DNA from: Vicugna pacos
Lineage: Eukaryota; Chordata; Mammalia; Artiodactyla; Camelidae
Direction: 5' to 3'
Length of the DNA: 64,000 bases
NCBI RefSeq assembly: GCF_048564905.1
Contig: NC_133016.1
Span: 5,030,001 to 5,094,000, forward strand
Shown here: piece by piece, positions 47,641-61,100 of the stretch
Layout: each line of letters opens with the position of its first letter
Position numbering within the stretch: position 1 is the first letter of the stretch
The notes under the pieces: generated by a model
Seen by the model: only the letters and a program-made list of their open reading frames with translations
Told to the model about the DNA's origin: nothing
The model's database searches: none
Position numbers and translations under genes: made by a program

Positions 47641-48159
47641 CACCTGATGATGACATCATGCCTCAGAATGGTGCAACTGGAAACATTGTACAATTAGAAA
47701 AAAACCTCACATGACAGGATACATACTGTTGTAATTATTATCATTGTTGCAAAATTCAAAGAATGATAAATAACATACTTGTTATTCTTCCCCAGTTTAA
47801 AACTATCTCTGAAATATTAAGCCACAAGAAATGTAACTTAAAATTGTCATTAGAGATAATGCCACGCTACTCTTTAAACTTTCCCTATTGGAGAATCATT
47901 TCATCACCGTATAAAGTCACAGATTTGGGAAGTGAAGAGAGACATTAGAATCACATGACTCCCATAATCCTATACAGAGGGAGAGTAAGATCAGGATCTG
48001 GTGTTGAATTACATTGTCTGAGGCGACCTTAGCAAAGTCCAGGTATCTGGATTTTCAAATACTTCGGTGGCTGAACCACATTACCTGCCACATTACCTGC
48101 TAGAATGTTTCCAGTTGCACAATTCTGAGGCATGCTGCCATCATCATGTCATCATGGTG
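47641..48159. repeat. Inverted-repeat pair, ~50-nt arms, ~410-bp spacer
   Basis: The left arm, 47641-47690, and the reverse complement of the right arm, 48101-48159, match closely. Over the 34-nt core (47657-47690 against 48134-48101) 32 positions agree. Similarity continues outward ('cacc...atgatgacat') across an 11-nt insertion in the right arm. The spacer holds no recognised repeat. It could be terminal inverted repeats of an unknown small DNA element, or a local inverted duplication. Confidence 0.85.
48077..48100. repeat. Perfect 12-bp tandem duplication
   Basis: The word cacattacctgc occurs twice in a row, directly abutting the inner edge of the right inverted-repeat arm. Confidence 0.97.
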
Positions 48160-48715
48160 ATGTCATCATTACACATACAGGATAGCAGAGCTGCCTGACG
48201 TCTGACATCACTTCCAAATGTAGGATTCCAAGACAGTTATAGATAATTATCGAATTTAATTCTAAGACCTTAAAAATCTGTACTTTTACAGTATTTAACA
48301 ACCTGCCCAAATACCAAATAATTGTTTTTAAAAAAGATTATCAAACACAGAAGAGCAAAACTGAATCTGCTGAGATTCTGGATTGAAATTTAATGTTAAA
48401 TATGTTTTCTTAGTCCCCTGGACTATTTACGTTAAGATACAGCTCAAGAGAAGCCATATCGTCAATCTACTGCTTGCATGTCTCTAGGAAATTCAAAACA
48501 CATAGCAGCAACCCCTTAGCTCATTTACTAGGGCCCAGCTATTAGTTCAACATAGATGTCATGAGTCCTACAAGGTGAGAGAATCACTGGACAGTAGTCC
48601 TCAAAACTACGATCATCTCATTGGAAGAGAGACCTGAAAACCAAGTGATAATGCCATGCTGTGATGGACATAAGCACAGTATTTTCCAATTGTGTAATCG
48701 AGTCTCCTTTTGAAT
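48160..48715. other. No gene seen
   Basis: AT-rich unique DNA with nothing recognised. Confidence 0.4.
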
Positions 48716-49217
48716 TGTATTGGTTCCCTACTGCTGCTGTTTTAAGAAATCACCACAAAGTTAATGACCTAAAACAACGTGAATTTATTCTCCTACAGTC
48801 TTGAGATCGTAAGTCTGAAATCAGTTTCTCTAGACTAAACTCAAAGTGTCATCTAGGCTGGTTCTTAATGGAGTCTCAAGGGAAAATTCTTTTCCATGAA
48901 TTTTCCAGCTTCCAGAGGCTGCCTGTCATGCTGGCTCATGCCCCTTCCTCCTTACTGAAAGCCAACTGAGTAACAGCTTCTCTCCTGCCTGGCTTCTGCT
49001 TTCATCCTTAGATATGAATCCGATCCTACCTCCCTCTTATAAAGATCCTTGTGACTACACTGGCCTGATCTGGATCACCCAGGATAACTTTTTCATCTCA
49101 TGATCCTGAATCCCCTCTACAAAATCCCTTTTTCTATGTGAAGGAACATATTCATAGATTGCAAGGATTTGGACACAGACATCTTGGGGGAAAGACCGCA
49201 TTATTCAGTCTACCACG
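48716..49217 (-). mobile_element. ERVL-MaLR solo LTR (MLT1 type), antisense
   Basis: Near full-length antisense MLT1 text: 'tggttccctactgctgctgt', 'atcaccacaaagttaatgac', 'ccagcttccagaggctgcct', 'cctccctcttataaagatcc' and the end 'ttattcagtctaccacgg'. It belongs to the same broad group as the sense copy at 10677. It is a solo, ancient and inert LTR. Confidence 0.85.
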
Positions 49218-51704
49218 GATACTATGGACAATTTATAGTGTATCAAAATTTATGTAGAATTTCAGTCATCTTTTGGCATCTTTTATGAAGCCATCTGTTT
49301 TATATACCAGTCCTGTGCCTTTTATATGACCGGGTAAATTAAACTAATCAGATATGAATGCAAAGTTTCTGTGAAAACTATTGGTATACATCAATACGTA
49401 TAATGGACTGTAAACTGAGGACAGCATAGTTGAGACACCTGCCAAAAGTAAGGCACTAAGTTGGAATTTGATTTCCCTTCTTTCCTCGCAGTCTGCCTGA
49501 AACTCACAAAGTTGGACATGTAATTGAAAATTATTTCAGAACATCTGTCTCAAGATGTGAAGATGGCATGGAACTTCCAGGTTGAAAGCCTCCACAGACA
49601 TAAGTAATAATGATTCATGAAGAAACTTGAAAAAGCCATCAATTAGAGCTCCCTAGTATTTCATTAATTTATACTATAAGGGAATTGCATTACTCAGCCT
49701 CAATAATAAAGGAATTACAGAAACCACAAGCAATGGTAAACTCAAAATCCTGAATCTCATCAGTACAGTAATTACGAATCCTGAAAACTAGTGAAACACT
49801 AAACAGTCCAGCCCAAGCACAAATATAGATATTATTTATAATATATATTCGACATGTATTTAAATATACTTCCATTTTAATTCTCCTAACATAGTAAGAT
49901 CAAAATCATTTCCCAACAGTTCACAGGTGGAGAAGCTTCAATTCTGAGAAGCAAGGAATGAACATCCTTCTCTGCCTAGAAAACCAGCTCCTTCCACCTC
50001 CCCCAGTGCGCTGGCACAAGCCCCTTATCGACTAAGCGAAGACTGGCAGGTCCTGGGGGTAGAGTCTGAAAGACGCTGCCCCGGTATTTTGTGTATTCCC
50101 ACCCTTTATCATGGTAACATGGTGGATTTGCAGAAAATATGGTAGGACGTTCCATGCATTTTGTCCTGCTTCCAAAGTCCATTGGATGAGCTGTTACCTC
50201 AGAATGAACCTTCACAGCTGTGCCCTTGCCAAGCCAAGGGCACACATTTCCCAAGACCTAAATTATATATACTGTATTTTACACTGTAATATATTAGTTT
50301 ATTTTGGGCATGCACTACATGTATTTCTTCTTTAAGTATTACTCCCAAGGAATTGTAACTCCATTGAAGGAAAAGACTCACTTTTCTCTCAGTTTTATAC
50401 AAATTTCAATGTAGTATCTAAATGTGAACCTCTAATAGCAAGTATTTAACAAACACTAAACATATAAACCACCACAACAACACAGTTTTCAAGCAAAAGT
50501 CATATGATGAGGTTTGTTTCCTTCTTTTAACCAAAGAGTTTAAAACAGTTAGTGTGTATGCATAATGATTTATCTTCATATTATACCAGCATATGGAGCA
50601 GGGCATTGACATCTTACTAAAGGAACAGATGCAAAGTGCCAAAATTTCTATTTTACCATCTCACTTATATACTGTCCTTTTTTTCAGGACCTAATTTGTT
50701 GTTTTCATTTTATCAAAGCTCCTTCTTCCCATATACTTGCCTTCCCATCTGAACTCTTCACATCTGATAAAGTCTTCAAAAATATATGTGTGAAAAGTCA
50801 CTGGCGTGCTGAAACCGGTAAAAACAGATACAATGACACCTAGTGGTCCCAAGAAAATGTATTTGCTTGAAGCTAAGTAGATTCAGTGAACATGCATAGA
50901 AAACTGAAACTACTAAAGGATTTCAGGCTTAAATGTTAAAGCACATGCATCTGGTCTACGAGTATTAATGTCCTTCATTTCTTTGACTTACATTCCAGGG
51001 GGTACAGGTTGAATTGATTCCAAAGTGATCTGTCGTCTTAAAAACCCTTTGCTGACAGAACACAATTGAACGTCACATATAAATAAGTAGATGAGGCATT
51101 GTACAAAAACACTAATCTAATTTGAGTTAATTGGTAAAACATTATTTAATAGTTCATTCGGAGTTGATAACTCCAGTAAAATTTCAAAGAGGCGCTACAC
51201 ATTTTTCTATGTTGTTAAATTCACAGCCAACACAGAACTAAATTAAGAGCTGCACAACCTTCCCCTGTCATATTTACAAATAAACAAACACCTATCCTCC
51301 CTCTACTCTTCAGAGAATTTAAAATGACAACAGATTTGAAATGCCAAAGTCTTCAGGATAATAATGTAGATGGTGTCTGTTATTTAACTTATCAGAGTGC
51401 CATCATAAAAAGGACTTTGTGTTTAATTTCCTGGCTGCCATATGAAAATGTCAAGCTATATTATAAGAGCTATTAAGGACGACCCCAAACCTCGATTCTG
51501 CCTTCTTTCCCAAAGGGAGTTTGGTTCAAGGCACATGTGATATCCACCTTATTGCACGCCAAGGAGAGAAGACCGGCCCAGTAGTAACACTCAATTTTAT
51601 CCCATAGTCATCGCATCAAATGGAGAAGATGCCTGGCTTTTGCTGCAATATATTATCAAAATAATAAAGTAAAACATGGCTTTATTTTTGAAAAAGTTGT
51701 AATG
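49218..51704. other. Unique AT-rich stretch, no gene recognised
   Basis: No repeat family, RNA gene or exon was recognised. The open frames at 49976-50335 overlap on both strands and look like chance. Confidence 0.42.
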
Positions 51705-51848
51705 TAAGTGTGTAAGCTCTGGTGTGAGAAGTGGAGACCTGGGAGTTGCGGGTGCTAGGTTTGGTCCCGGCTGAGATTCCCCACCTGCGTGACCTCCGTT
51801 AACTGCCCTGCTCATCTCAGCAGTAAAACGCGAGTGGGTACCTAGATT
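51705..51848 (+). mobile_element. MIR SINE, 5' and core part
   Basis: The order 'tgtaagctctggtgtgagaa', 'taggtttggtcccggctgag', 'cacctgcgtgacctccgtta', then 'catctcagcagtaaaacgcg' follows the MIR from its tRNA-like part through the core to 'catctgtaaaatggg'. It is diverged. Confidence 0.65.
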
Positions 51849-53884
51849 ACAGTTAGCGTATCTTCTGTCGCCATGGTAACACACCATTATGGCTGTCAAA
51901 CTCACAGCTAAGCAGGTTTACCTGACTCGCTCCACAATTAAAAGAAAATGATTTTCGGAAACCTTCTAAGTTTTTAAGGCTATTGTGTCCGTCAACCACA
52001 TTTTTTTCCTCCAGGTCTGTAAATTCTACAGGAATAAATACTCTGCTTACAGTTCCAGGAAACACCAGGATAAATTCATTAAATTTAAATATGCAACTTT
52101 AAGGCAACAAAACTTTTTTTCTTGACTCTCCATAGAGGAAAAATGATTTCTTTCACTTCCAAATTGTTTGCGTGAATGACATCACATTACAGTTAATTCT
52201 GCAACAGAGGGGTTTATTGCCTACACTGACTTATTTAGGGGAAGGCAGAGAAAGACAAGAAAACTTTCAGTACATTTGAATTCATGTCAGTGAGCTGTGA
52301 ACCCCACTGGATTATGTTTATAGAGTCTGATTAATAATACCTCTATTATTAATCAGTTTCTGGCTTCTAGTGGATATTATAATATATATTAAACATGACC
52401 TAATTTCTTGTTTCTACATTATCATTAAGATCCTCTTGTGGGGGGGGAAGCTATTTTTGCGTTCTAAAGCATGCCCTGTGGGAAGAAGGGATAAACACAT
52501 TCTTCAGGAGGGGCAATCAATTCTCTAACCATCTAATAAAAGCTGGACTTCCTCCTTCATTTCACACCATCCTCGCCCTGGATCAACAGCAATATCGCAG
52601 AACCAAGACCAAAATATTTGCCACTTCCATTTTGGAGCCGAAAGCTTGGAGGAAGTTATGGAAATCTGCATATATTGCCAGGATATGATACCCTTAGATC
52701 AAGAGCTTGCACCTTGTTTTTTGCAAGCTCACATCCCAGTATTAGCGATATAAGCAACCTTCCATCTTTCATTATAATTCAAATATAAATATTTGCAAGA
52801 ATGAAATTTGAATGTTTTCTCAAATATATGAAATCCCAAAGAATAAAATCAAGGCAGTCTATACATATCCATGGGTTTCAAACAAGGCATCTCTCTTTCA
52901 ATTTAGTGAACATTAATATCTGCTTAATGTATGAACATGAAACATACAAATATGTATGAATTTCAATGCATGATGTTAAAAGGCTCTATTTCATTGAACT
53001 GTTGATGACAATATAAATAAGATGAACAAGGCTAGGGTATATTATACTTTCACTAAAATGCCAAAGTGTAAATATATCTTTCTAATAAGTTAAAATGAGA
53101 ATCAGTTTATTACTTGTAATAAAATTGCTGACAAACCTATTTCCCCTACAGTAATATTAATGAATGATACTTTGGGTTATATATTATTCGCTCCAGGGCT
53201 TTCTTCTGGCTCTTCCCATAGACATTCAAAATTTTCCTTTCAAACAACTACCTGGCTGCAGTACCATTAGACCCACTTTATAGATGGCCCAAGCTATGCT
53301 ACAGTGTATGAATCAGAAAAAAAAATCACTTTTTCATACTTTGCTTAAAAGTACAGTAACATTTATTTAATATATTTGATCCATCTATATTCAACATGAA
53401 CATTATTCTCTGAATCTACATAGACTTCTTGCTGTAAACTATTGCTAGGAATTTGAGTTCAGTGAATAAGCTACAAAAAGTCTGATATTCGGACCACTGT
53501 AGGAAAAAGGTAGGAAAAATATCAAATAAAGACTAAAAAGCATAGACTGAGGAAGACATTACTTTATCAGTCTGCATTTTGAACCCAAACAATTTGAGAA
53601 TTTTGAAGTTACATAAGGGAACTACTTATTTCACAAAAGCCTAATCAATGATTTGCTGTTCACACAACTATGACACAACCATTGGTGTCTTTGCTATCAA
53701 AACACAGGTAGATACAGATGCTACTGTGTTCGTTCCCAGAAGTGACTTTTAAAACCGGTCAACTGTAAATTCATCTCAACCCCCAGGTATGATGATCACA
53801 AGCATTGTCTCATTCACTCCTGGTCTGAAAAGCTCTGCCCCATGTAACCACTCCAGGAACCCCACTGTGGTTCTCCCACGGACC
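51849..53884. other. Unique AT-rich stretch, no gene recognised
   Basis: I see nothing beyond a G-run near 52440 and short A/T runs. Confidence 0.42.
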
Positions 53885-53980
53885 TGCCACTGGGCCAAGA
53901 CAGCACGCTCCCTCTGGGGCTAGGCTTCATCTAAAGAATGAGAATAACTCACACAGAGATACTTAGAAGAGCTACTGCGG
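53885..53980 (+). mobile_element. MIR SINE, partial
   Basis: The text 'cactgggccaagacagcac', 'gctaggcttcatctaaagaa' and 'tgagaataactcacacagag' follows the MIR core and 3' half. It is short and diverged. Confidence 0.45.
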
Positions 53981-55066
53981 ATTCATTCATGACGACAAAG
54001 CACTTTTCCAGCTCTCCTCCACTCTTCCTAGGGAACGCAGCCAGAGGCAATTTTACCTTTTCAAGTAGTCTTACATAAAGACTAAAGGATTCTGAACGTG
54101 GTATTTTTCCAACAGTTTCATGCCTTCCAAACATCCATAATGACTGGTTGCTTTACATGTCTAAAACACAGAGCGTCACACCATCAAAACTTTCTCCCGG
54201 TTTCACAAGGGCAGAAGGCTTCCAAAAACTGAGGTTGTTAAAAAATCATGTGAGATAATTTTCAATTAAATATTAAAAGCTAACTTCACCGACACTAAAA
54301 TAACATCGTCCTACGCAAGTTTGGCTTCTGCACTTTTTTGATGTCTGGCTCTCTGCCTCCTTATAATTTTAACTTCCGTTCTGTTGAACAAGTCTGAAGA
54401 GCAGCAGATCATAGCAAAAGCCAAGGTGAATTGTACAGTCTATGACTTGTGGGGCTTGGATATCAAATATTCTAAAGTTAGTAATTTTTAAGCAAATACA
54501 TCATCTGTGTATTTTTTTTTTCATTAGCAGTATGTCTCCAGATTGCCTTAAAACTCTAAGTCCACCTGAAGTAGAAATATGCTAATAAGGAAAGATAAAT
54601 AACCTCTCAGAGGTCATTCAGGAAGGCTTTCTCCATTTCAAAAAAAGAAAATGAGAACATTCATCACTTGACAACGCTAGAGGTGACACTGGGTCAAAAA
54701 AACTGAAAAAACAGCTGAATTTATCTGTGGGATATGTACCCTATGCAATATATTTGGCTTTAAAATAAATTTGTACTTCTATGCGGATATGGGACTGTCT
54801 GAGATTACTGGGATTCAGAAAAGACATGAAGGATGTAAAAGGGGGGATTCAGAGTTGAAAGGCCAGGCTCTGCAGGGCAGAGATCCTGCTTAAGCACTTT
54901 GCTTCGATGGAGGGTACTTCACTTCTGTTAATAGTAGACGTGAAATGTCTAGTGGTTTACTAAGGGAATCTAGTTCATAATTTATTAAAAAATTTCTTAG
55001 ATATTAGTTTTGTTTTAAGGGGATAGTACACTGTCCACATGTCACACTGGGGAAAGGGAGGAAGGA
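53981..55066. other. Unique stretch, no gene recognised
   Basis: Ordinary AT-rich DNA with nothing recognised. Confidence 0.42.
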
Positions 55067-55150
55067 CAACTAACGTTCATTGAAAATCTACCCCATAGTA
55101 GACCGTTTCAGGTAGTTTGAACAGACATCATCGCATATCGTACCCCCTCA
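55067..55150 (-). mobile_element. MIR or L2-like 3' tip, antisense
   Basis: The text 'aacgttcattgaaaatctac' then 'gacatcatcgcatatcg' resembles an antisense MIR or L2 3' end ('atttattgagcgcttactat' to 'cattatctcatttaatcc'). It is short. Confidence 0.42.
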
Positions 55151-57749
55151 TTTCTGTGCCCTCCTGGAGATAGAGCTGTGGGTTGTTGTTTTGTCTTTTC
55201 AGTTAGATTCTCAGAACTCTTAATTTGAAGAATATTCTATTCCTTTCCTATGTCTTGCTCTTTGTGCTGAAGAGGATCAGCCCCTTTATTTCTAGGTTCC
55301 AGTACTGCAGGCCACCTTGTAGAAATAGGAATAAGCAGAGGGGAGACCACGTCAACAAAAAAACACTCTGTAACTTGATTAAGTATCAGTATCTTCTGAC
55401 TCTTCTCACAATTTTAAGGCTCAGAAATACATCTTCCCACCTCTGCACCATCAAGTCTTCACAGCCCACTTGTGGTGAGATCGCCACGGGAGCAAGTGTG
55501 CCGGGCGCGGGTCGGGGGAGCCCTAGGCATGATCCCAGACCCAGCTTTTCATAAACACACACGTCAATGGACAGTTTGCCATTGGTTCACTGTAAGTGCA
55601 GAAATAGCTGTTTTCACAATTTTACCTCGTTTATCGCTTATTTGGGGGGAGTGAAGATTGACCCACCTCTTCACATCATCATGACCAGAGGTTCAGCTTT
55701 CCTCTGCCTTTGCTGTGCACTTTCCCTTGCTAGTAAATAATCCAAATCTGTAAATGAAGAAAACTTTTTTTTTTGGATGTTTAGGCACTCAAGTTATCAT
55801 TTAATTTTTATAATTTGTAAACCATTTACAAACATAATAAGCACAATAAGCTATTGATTTAATGGCAGTACAAAAGAATAATTAGGGGCTTATTTACACA
55901 AGATTATTCAGGCACTTTATTTTTACTGAGTATTTACACACATTTGATGAATATGCATCCATACGGCCGAAGCCAAAAATTGCCCTGAATTACCTAAATT
56001 GACTGTTCACAAACTCACTTGTTTACACATTAGCCAAAAAAAAAAAAATGCTTTTATATATTCACTTTATATTCTTTTACTGAATCTATAAATGCTTCAT
56101 TCTAGACTTAAATAGTTGAACAGAATTTCATTTCAACTATTAAACATTTTACATTAAAATTACAAATCTTTTCTCTATGTATCTGATGGAGATTTAAATA
56201 CATACTAAAGGTGAGTAATTTTGTGGACAAAATATTCTTTAATAATTTGAAGTTGTACATCATTTCTTTTTCTCACTGAACTCAATCCTGTAACACTTAC
56301 ACCTGAGAATTTTATCCTAATCATATATACATATGTACCTCCTATGTTTATTTTTTACCAGATACTATCGCTAACAAAATTTTGGATCTCTCGTTGCACT
56401 TTTTCCCTAACTACCTACCAATACAATTGATGTCTTAAGTGAAAAAAAAAATCATTGTATGTAATAAGTATAACATTATTAATTATACAACATCACATAT
56501 AATTGCAATTTTATATAATTTATCAAAACAACAAATATCATGAAAAAATAACTATTTAAACATTAAAATGTTACTAGAATGATACCACTTAGTAAATGGC
56601 TGAGGCTTTTTAAAACTCGGTATGTTTCCACGAAGCGGTTAAGACTTCATTAGTGAACATTATTTATAACCAAAACCAGACACAGTTAAGCAGTGATTCT
56701 ACTCTCATTCCTATGTAAATAGGTGTCAGCATTAAGAAATCTTGTTTACAGAAATTAAATAAGTGATAAACGGCTTTATTACAAGAAAAATACACAGTAT
56801 TTTCTAGTTTCTCCTCAGTTAAGTATCAAAAATTACATGGCAATTATCAATATTTTTCCCATTTTGATCTAGTACTAGATAGCTTTAGTTGCTTGCACAA
56901 TTATTAAAAATGAAGACTTTCTTAGGACTTACTTCGTGCTCAGTCAATAAACTCATTCTTAATACTGAAAACAGTGGTTCCCATAATAATTGCTTTGGTG
57001 TTAGAATAAGGGTCCACAGGGGTATTCGGGACAGGCTACAAGTATGACTTTGCTCTGTGGGCAGGGACAAGAGCGACTGCAAACTGAGAATTAGAAAATT
57101 AAAACCAATGTGATGGCTTGACGAAGGGACTCAGCTCAGGACAATCAGTTGAGAGAATGAATAGGTATGAATTTTTAGGCTCTTGAAATTGATTCTTATA
57201 ACCACCAGTTCCCAAGTCAGGGTGTCATGTACACTCGGTGCAGGGTGTAACTTGGTCTCACGATCACAGATCTACACTAAGCTCTCATTGTAAATCAGTG
57301 ACATATGCCGAACCCGAAGCTCCGTGTGGAGGATGGATGAGAATATACCGTCCAATAGCTGGACTACGTTAGAAGTTTAATTCATTCGCATAAAGTAAAG
57401 TTAAACGTGCTTCCATATAAAAGTCATCTGCAAACCCAAATACTGGATTTCAGTTCATGCGAAATCATTGAGACTAAGATGACCCACTGAGATGCTTTGA
57501 GGTTTCCCCCTGCTCTCAAATCCTAAAGGTTGTATTTTACCACAAATCACTTCTTGAGGCCTAAAATAAAATTGAGAGCAGGGATCCCTTCTTGATATAT
57601 GTTAAACAATACAGAACAAGCAAAAATAGCTAGGTTATTTGTTCCAGGACATACCTGCTACTAGAAGAAAGAACCTGAGCCGATTAAAAAAGCTAACTCA
57701 CCCAGGTTAACAACTCGTCACCAGTACTTGTCCTCAAAAACTTTGGTTA
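55151..57749. other. Unique stretch, no gene recognised
   Basis: A small CpG cluster lies at 55482-55530. The 55760-56600 part is very AT-rich and repeat-free. I saw no exon. Confidence 0.42.
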
Positions 57750-58149
57750 AGCGAGGTAAGTCAGATGGAGAAAGACAAACACTGTATGTTATCAAACCCA
57801 AACTCTTAAAAACAGAAAGTCAAATGGTAGTTACCAAGGGTTGGGCCAGCGGGCAGGGAGGTGGGGACAGGAGAGATGCTACTTAAAAGTACAAACTTGT
57901 GACTAGCAGATAACTAAGTCGTGCTGATCGAATGCACAGTACAGCGTACGTCAACAACAGTGCGTTATAAACCAAACACGCTAAGAGACTTAATTATTCC
58001 TCCACAGAAAGATGATACCCGTGCGATGTGACAGAGGTACTGTCACTACAGTGGTAATTATCTCCATGTATTAACGTACCAAATGAGCATGTTGTACACC
58101 TCACTTTACACAAAATTCTATGACAAGACTATCTCAGTTAAAAATAAAA
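57750..58149 (+). mobile_element. Old L1 LINE, 3' UTR region
   Basis: The order 'aagtcagatggagaaagaca', 'aaatggtagttaccaagggt', 'tgggccagcgggcaggga', 'gagcatgttgtacacctca' and an A-rich end follows the 3' part of old L1M elements. It is strongly diverged and not coding. Confidence 0.75.
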
Positions 58150-61100
58150 ATTTAGAACTTCAGTTCACTGTGCACTCATCACGAACCCTGACAAGGAACA
58201 AATCAGAAGGAGCTGTTAGCACAAGTGTGACTTTAACCTCGTAGACCTTTACATACACAGCTCTCAAGTAAAGAGACATAAACCATCCTTGAATTACTGG
58301 AGGAAAAAAAAAGTCTAGATTAGGGACCTGAAGCTGAGAGCTTTCAGGCATCCTGCAGAAACAATCTTGGAGGAAGAGATAGCTTCTGACCTTAGGATCA
58401 GGACAACGAGTGCGCGAAGAACACACGTTCCATCTGAGACTCACAGAGAAAGAGCCAGAAAATGGGAAGCTCCGCCCATCACGTTTTCCCCTTAAAGGTT
58501 TCAGTATCAAGTTACCGACCTTTTGTATTTCGCCTTTCTCTTTTTTAACAGCTCTAGTCCTGAGAGCGCTAGAGACTTATGCGACCCGCTCAGTGGGTTT
58601 AATTTGGGCAATTTTGGCTCCTGACACAGGTGGAGACTCCAAGTAGTGATCAAGTCCTTCCCTTAATATTCATGCGGCAGGGCTGACATGTATGTTCTCT
58701 GGAGTCTTCAATGCTGCCCGGCAGCCACTGGACCATCAAATGATCTGACAAATCATGTTCCTTTTACAGAAAAATAGAAAAGATGGCCCTTGTAAAAATT
58801 AGAACAACTACAATCAAAAACTCTGTGAGCAGCCACGACCCGGACAGCAACGAGTACCTGGACGGGTCATGTTCCCTAAGAGTAACGTTCTGGCCTCCAG
58901 CTGAGGCTGCAGAATGCAAAAACGGGGAGCTAAAAACGCTAAATCAGTCTCCCTCCTCCCTTGTTAAGTAACACTGGAATCATATGAACTTCTCATCTCT
59001 AATTAAGCAGTATTGAGAACGGGGAGCAATCACCCGGCCATTTACTCGAGGACATAGGTGCTCCTGCAAAGTAACGCTGTGAGCGAAACAAAACAGCACA
59101 TCTGTGGACACTGTTTGTCCATCTATATCTACTTCAAAACCTTGTCTCCCTGTGCCCATCAATATAAAGCTATTCTACCTTAAATTCCCCCAAGCCAATC
59201 CTTCCCCCTGCCTTGAAAAATGTGCCTTAGAATCACTCATTTCCGGCCCTAAAACTGTTCATATCCCCTTGAATTCCCGTTGTAAGACATGACGAAGATT
59301 CTGCCAACATGATGTTCCCCTAAACTGCATTAAGTCCTAACAGACTTACCTTTGCTTAAGAGTTTTCAAAAAAAAGCTTTTTTCAAAGTCAATGGTTGGC
59401 AATATGCACTAACACGAATGCTTTCTTTTATGTATAGCAGCATAATTTAGTTTGCGTTCATATGGTCTTTATTTCCCAGTCAGATTTTGATTATTATTAG
59501 CAGGGGTTACACCTCATTTGGTTGTTTACAGTACACGTAACACTATACCTTAAGCATCTAATATTCTGAGCAAGTATATATTTAACAAGTTCATAGACAA
59601 ATATGATTAAGGATTTTTAATATATAAATGTTAATAGATTGCCACTGTGCAAATGCCCAAATGTGGCTACACACAGAAATACATGTATATACAGTTTATA
59701 GATACACATTCTCAGTAAGTAGTAAATGCAACATAATATCTAATATTGAAATATACTTTTATGTGTGTGTACACACACACACAAAATTTCAAGACTGCAC
59801 ATACATTATTTGTATGACGGCTTAGTTTTCAATTTGTATTTTTGTTTCCAACTGTTGTAGATAGATACAAAAGAGTATTCAGATAAACATCTGAGAAAAC
59901 GTAGACATCATTCATAATCTCACAAGCCATCATTTTAACAAACTTACATGAAAGTAAACTTATGCATAAAAGGGAGCTAAGTCATAATTAGTGCTTTACT
60001 AAAAAGCCTGCGTGTGTGATATTAGCCTTTGACAGTGAAAACGCGACATAACTTGTCAGATTCTCCAAAATAAAACCTCAGATTAGAAATGTATAATTAT
60101 CTTTCAAATATAAGCATGTTTTCTTTTCACTATTTACCCCATATTCAAAGCTATAAACCATTATTTCCCTTAAGTTTTCTCAACGCTCTGCGCTATGAGA
60201 CTGTTGTAACAAGCCAATGACTCACATTTAAATGCCCGGGTTTAAGCTGGAATTTTGTTTATTGTTCTGCACCTGTTTCAAGACAGTTAACTTTTTGCCC
60301 TGAAGAAATAAAATATTCAATTCAGTATCTTTGTGGACAAAAAAATTAGCTGAAGCCACAAGAAAGTCCTATAGGAGTTCTAACTGTGCCTGGAGTGTAC
60401 TTCACAGTCCCTGAGCTATGAACACGTATTCAGATAGAGCAGCTTGGTAGAAGCAAGATGCACCCCTATTCACATCTGTCAGCCAATGCAAGACGAAAAT
60501 GCTACAGCTGCCACGGTAAATACTAATCACTCAAAAAAAGAAAATTGTATTAATCTCCTGTGCATGAGATGTTTATATATGAGTGCTATTAATGCACTGT
60601 ATGCTACTCTTTTGCTAAAATAAAACTTCCCTATGGCTTACCAAGGGCAGAGCTGTGATTGGAAACAAATCATGCATTTACGTTTGAGGTAAAGGATCAG
60701 CCTGCATTAGAGATAAAGAGAGGCCGGGTTTAATATGAAAAGCAGAGAATCACAAAGGTAACTGGAAGTCAAAACGGTGGCTGCCCTTAAGCAGGATGGG
60801 TGAAAGCAACAAAAACAAAACCTAGGTCTCAAATAATGAACGTTTATTTTTCACTATAAACGTATAAAGTCAATTGTCTGACACTGCAGTGAACTTCTTT
60901 TGAAGAAAGCACATAATTGGGGGTAGCAATGGCTTTATGTTCAGCTTGCAATCCTGATTTGGAAATGTCTAGGCAATCTTTCCAAGCAAAAGTGAACAAC
61001 AATGGACGTAAACAGCATTGCCACTCCACTCGTGTGACACCGCTGGCAGCTGTTCCTCACAGCACAGCAGGAGAGGAAGCGGGTAGGTCCGAGCAGCCCT

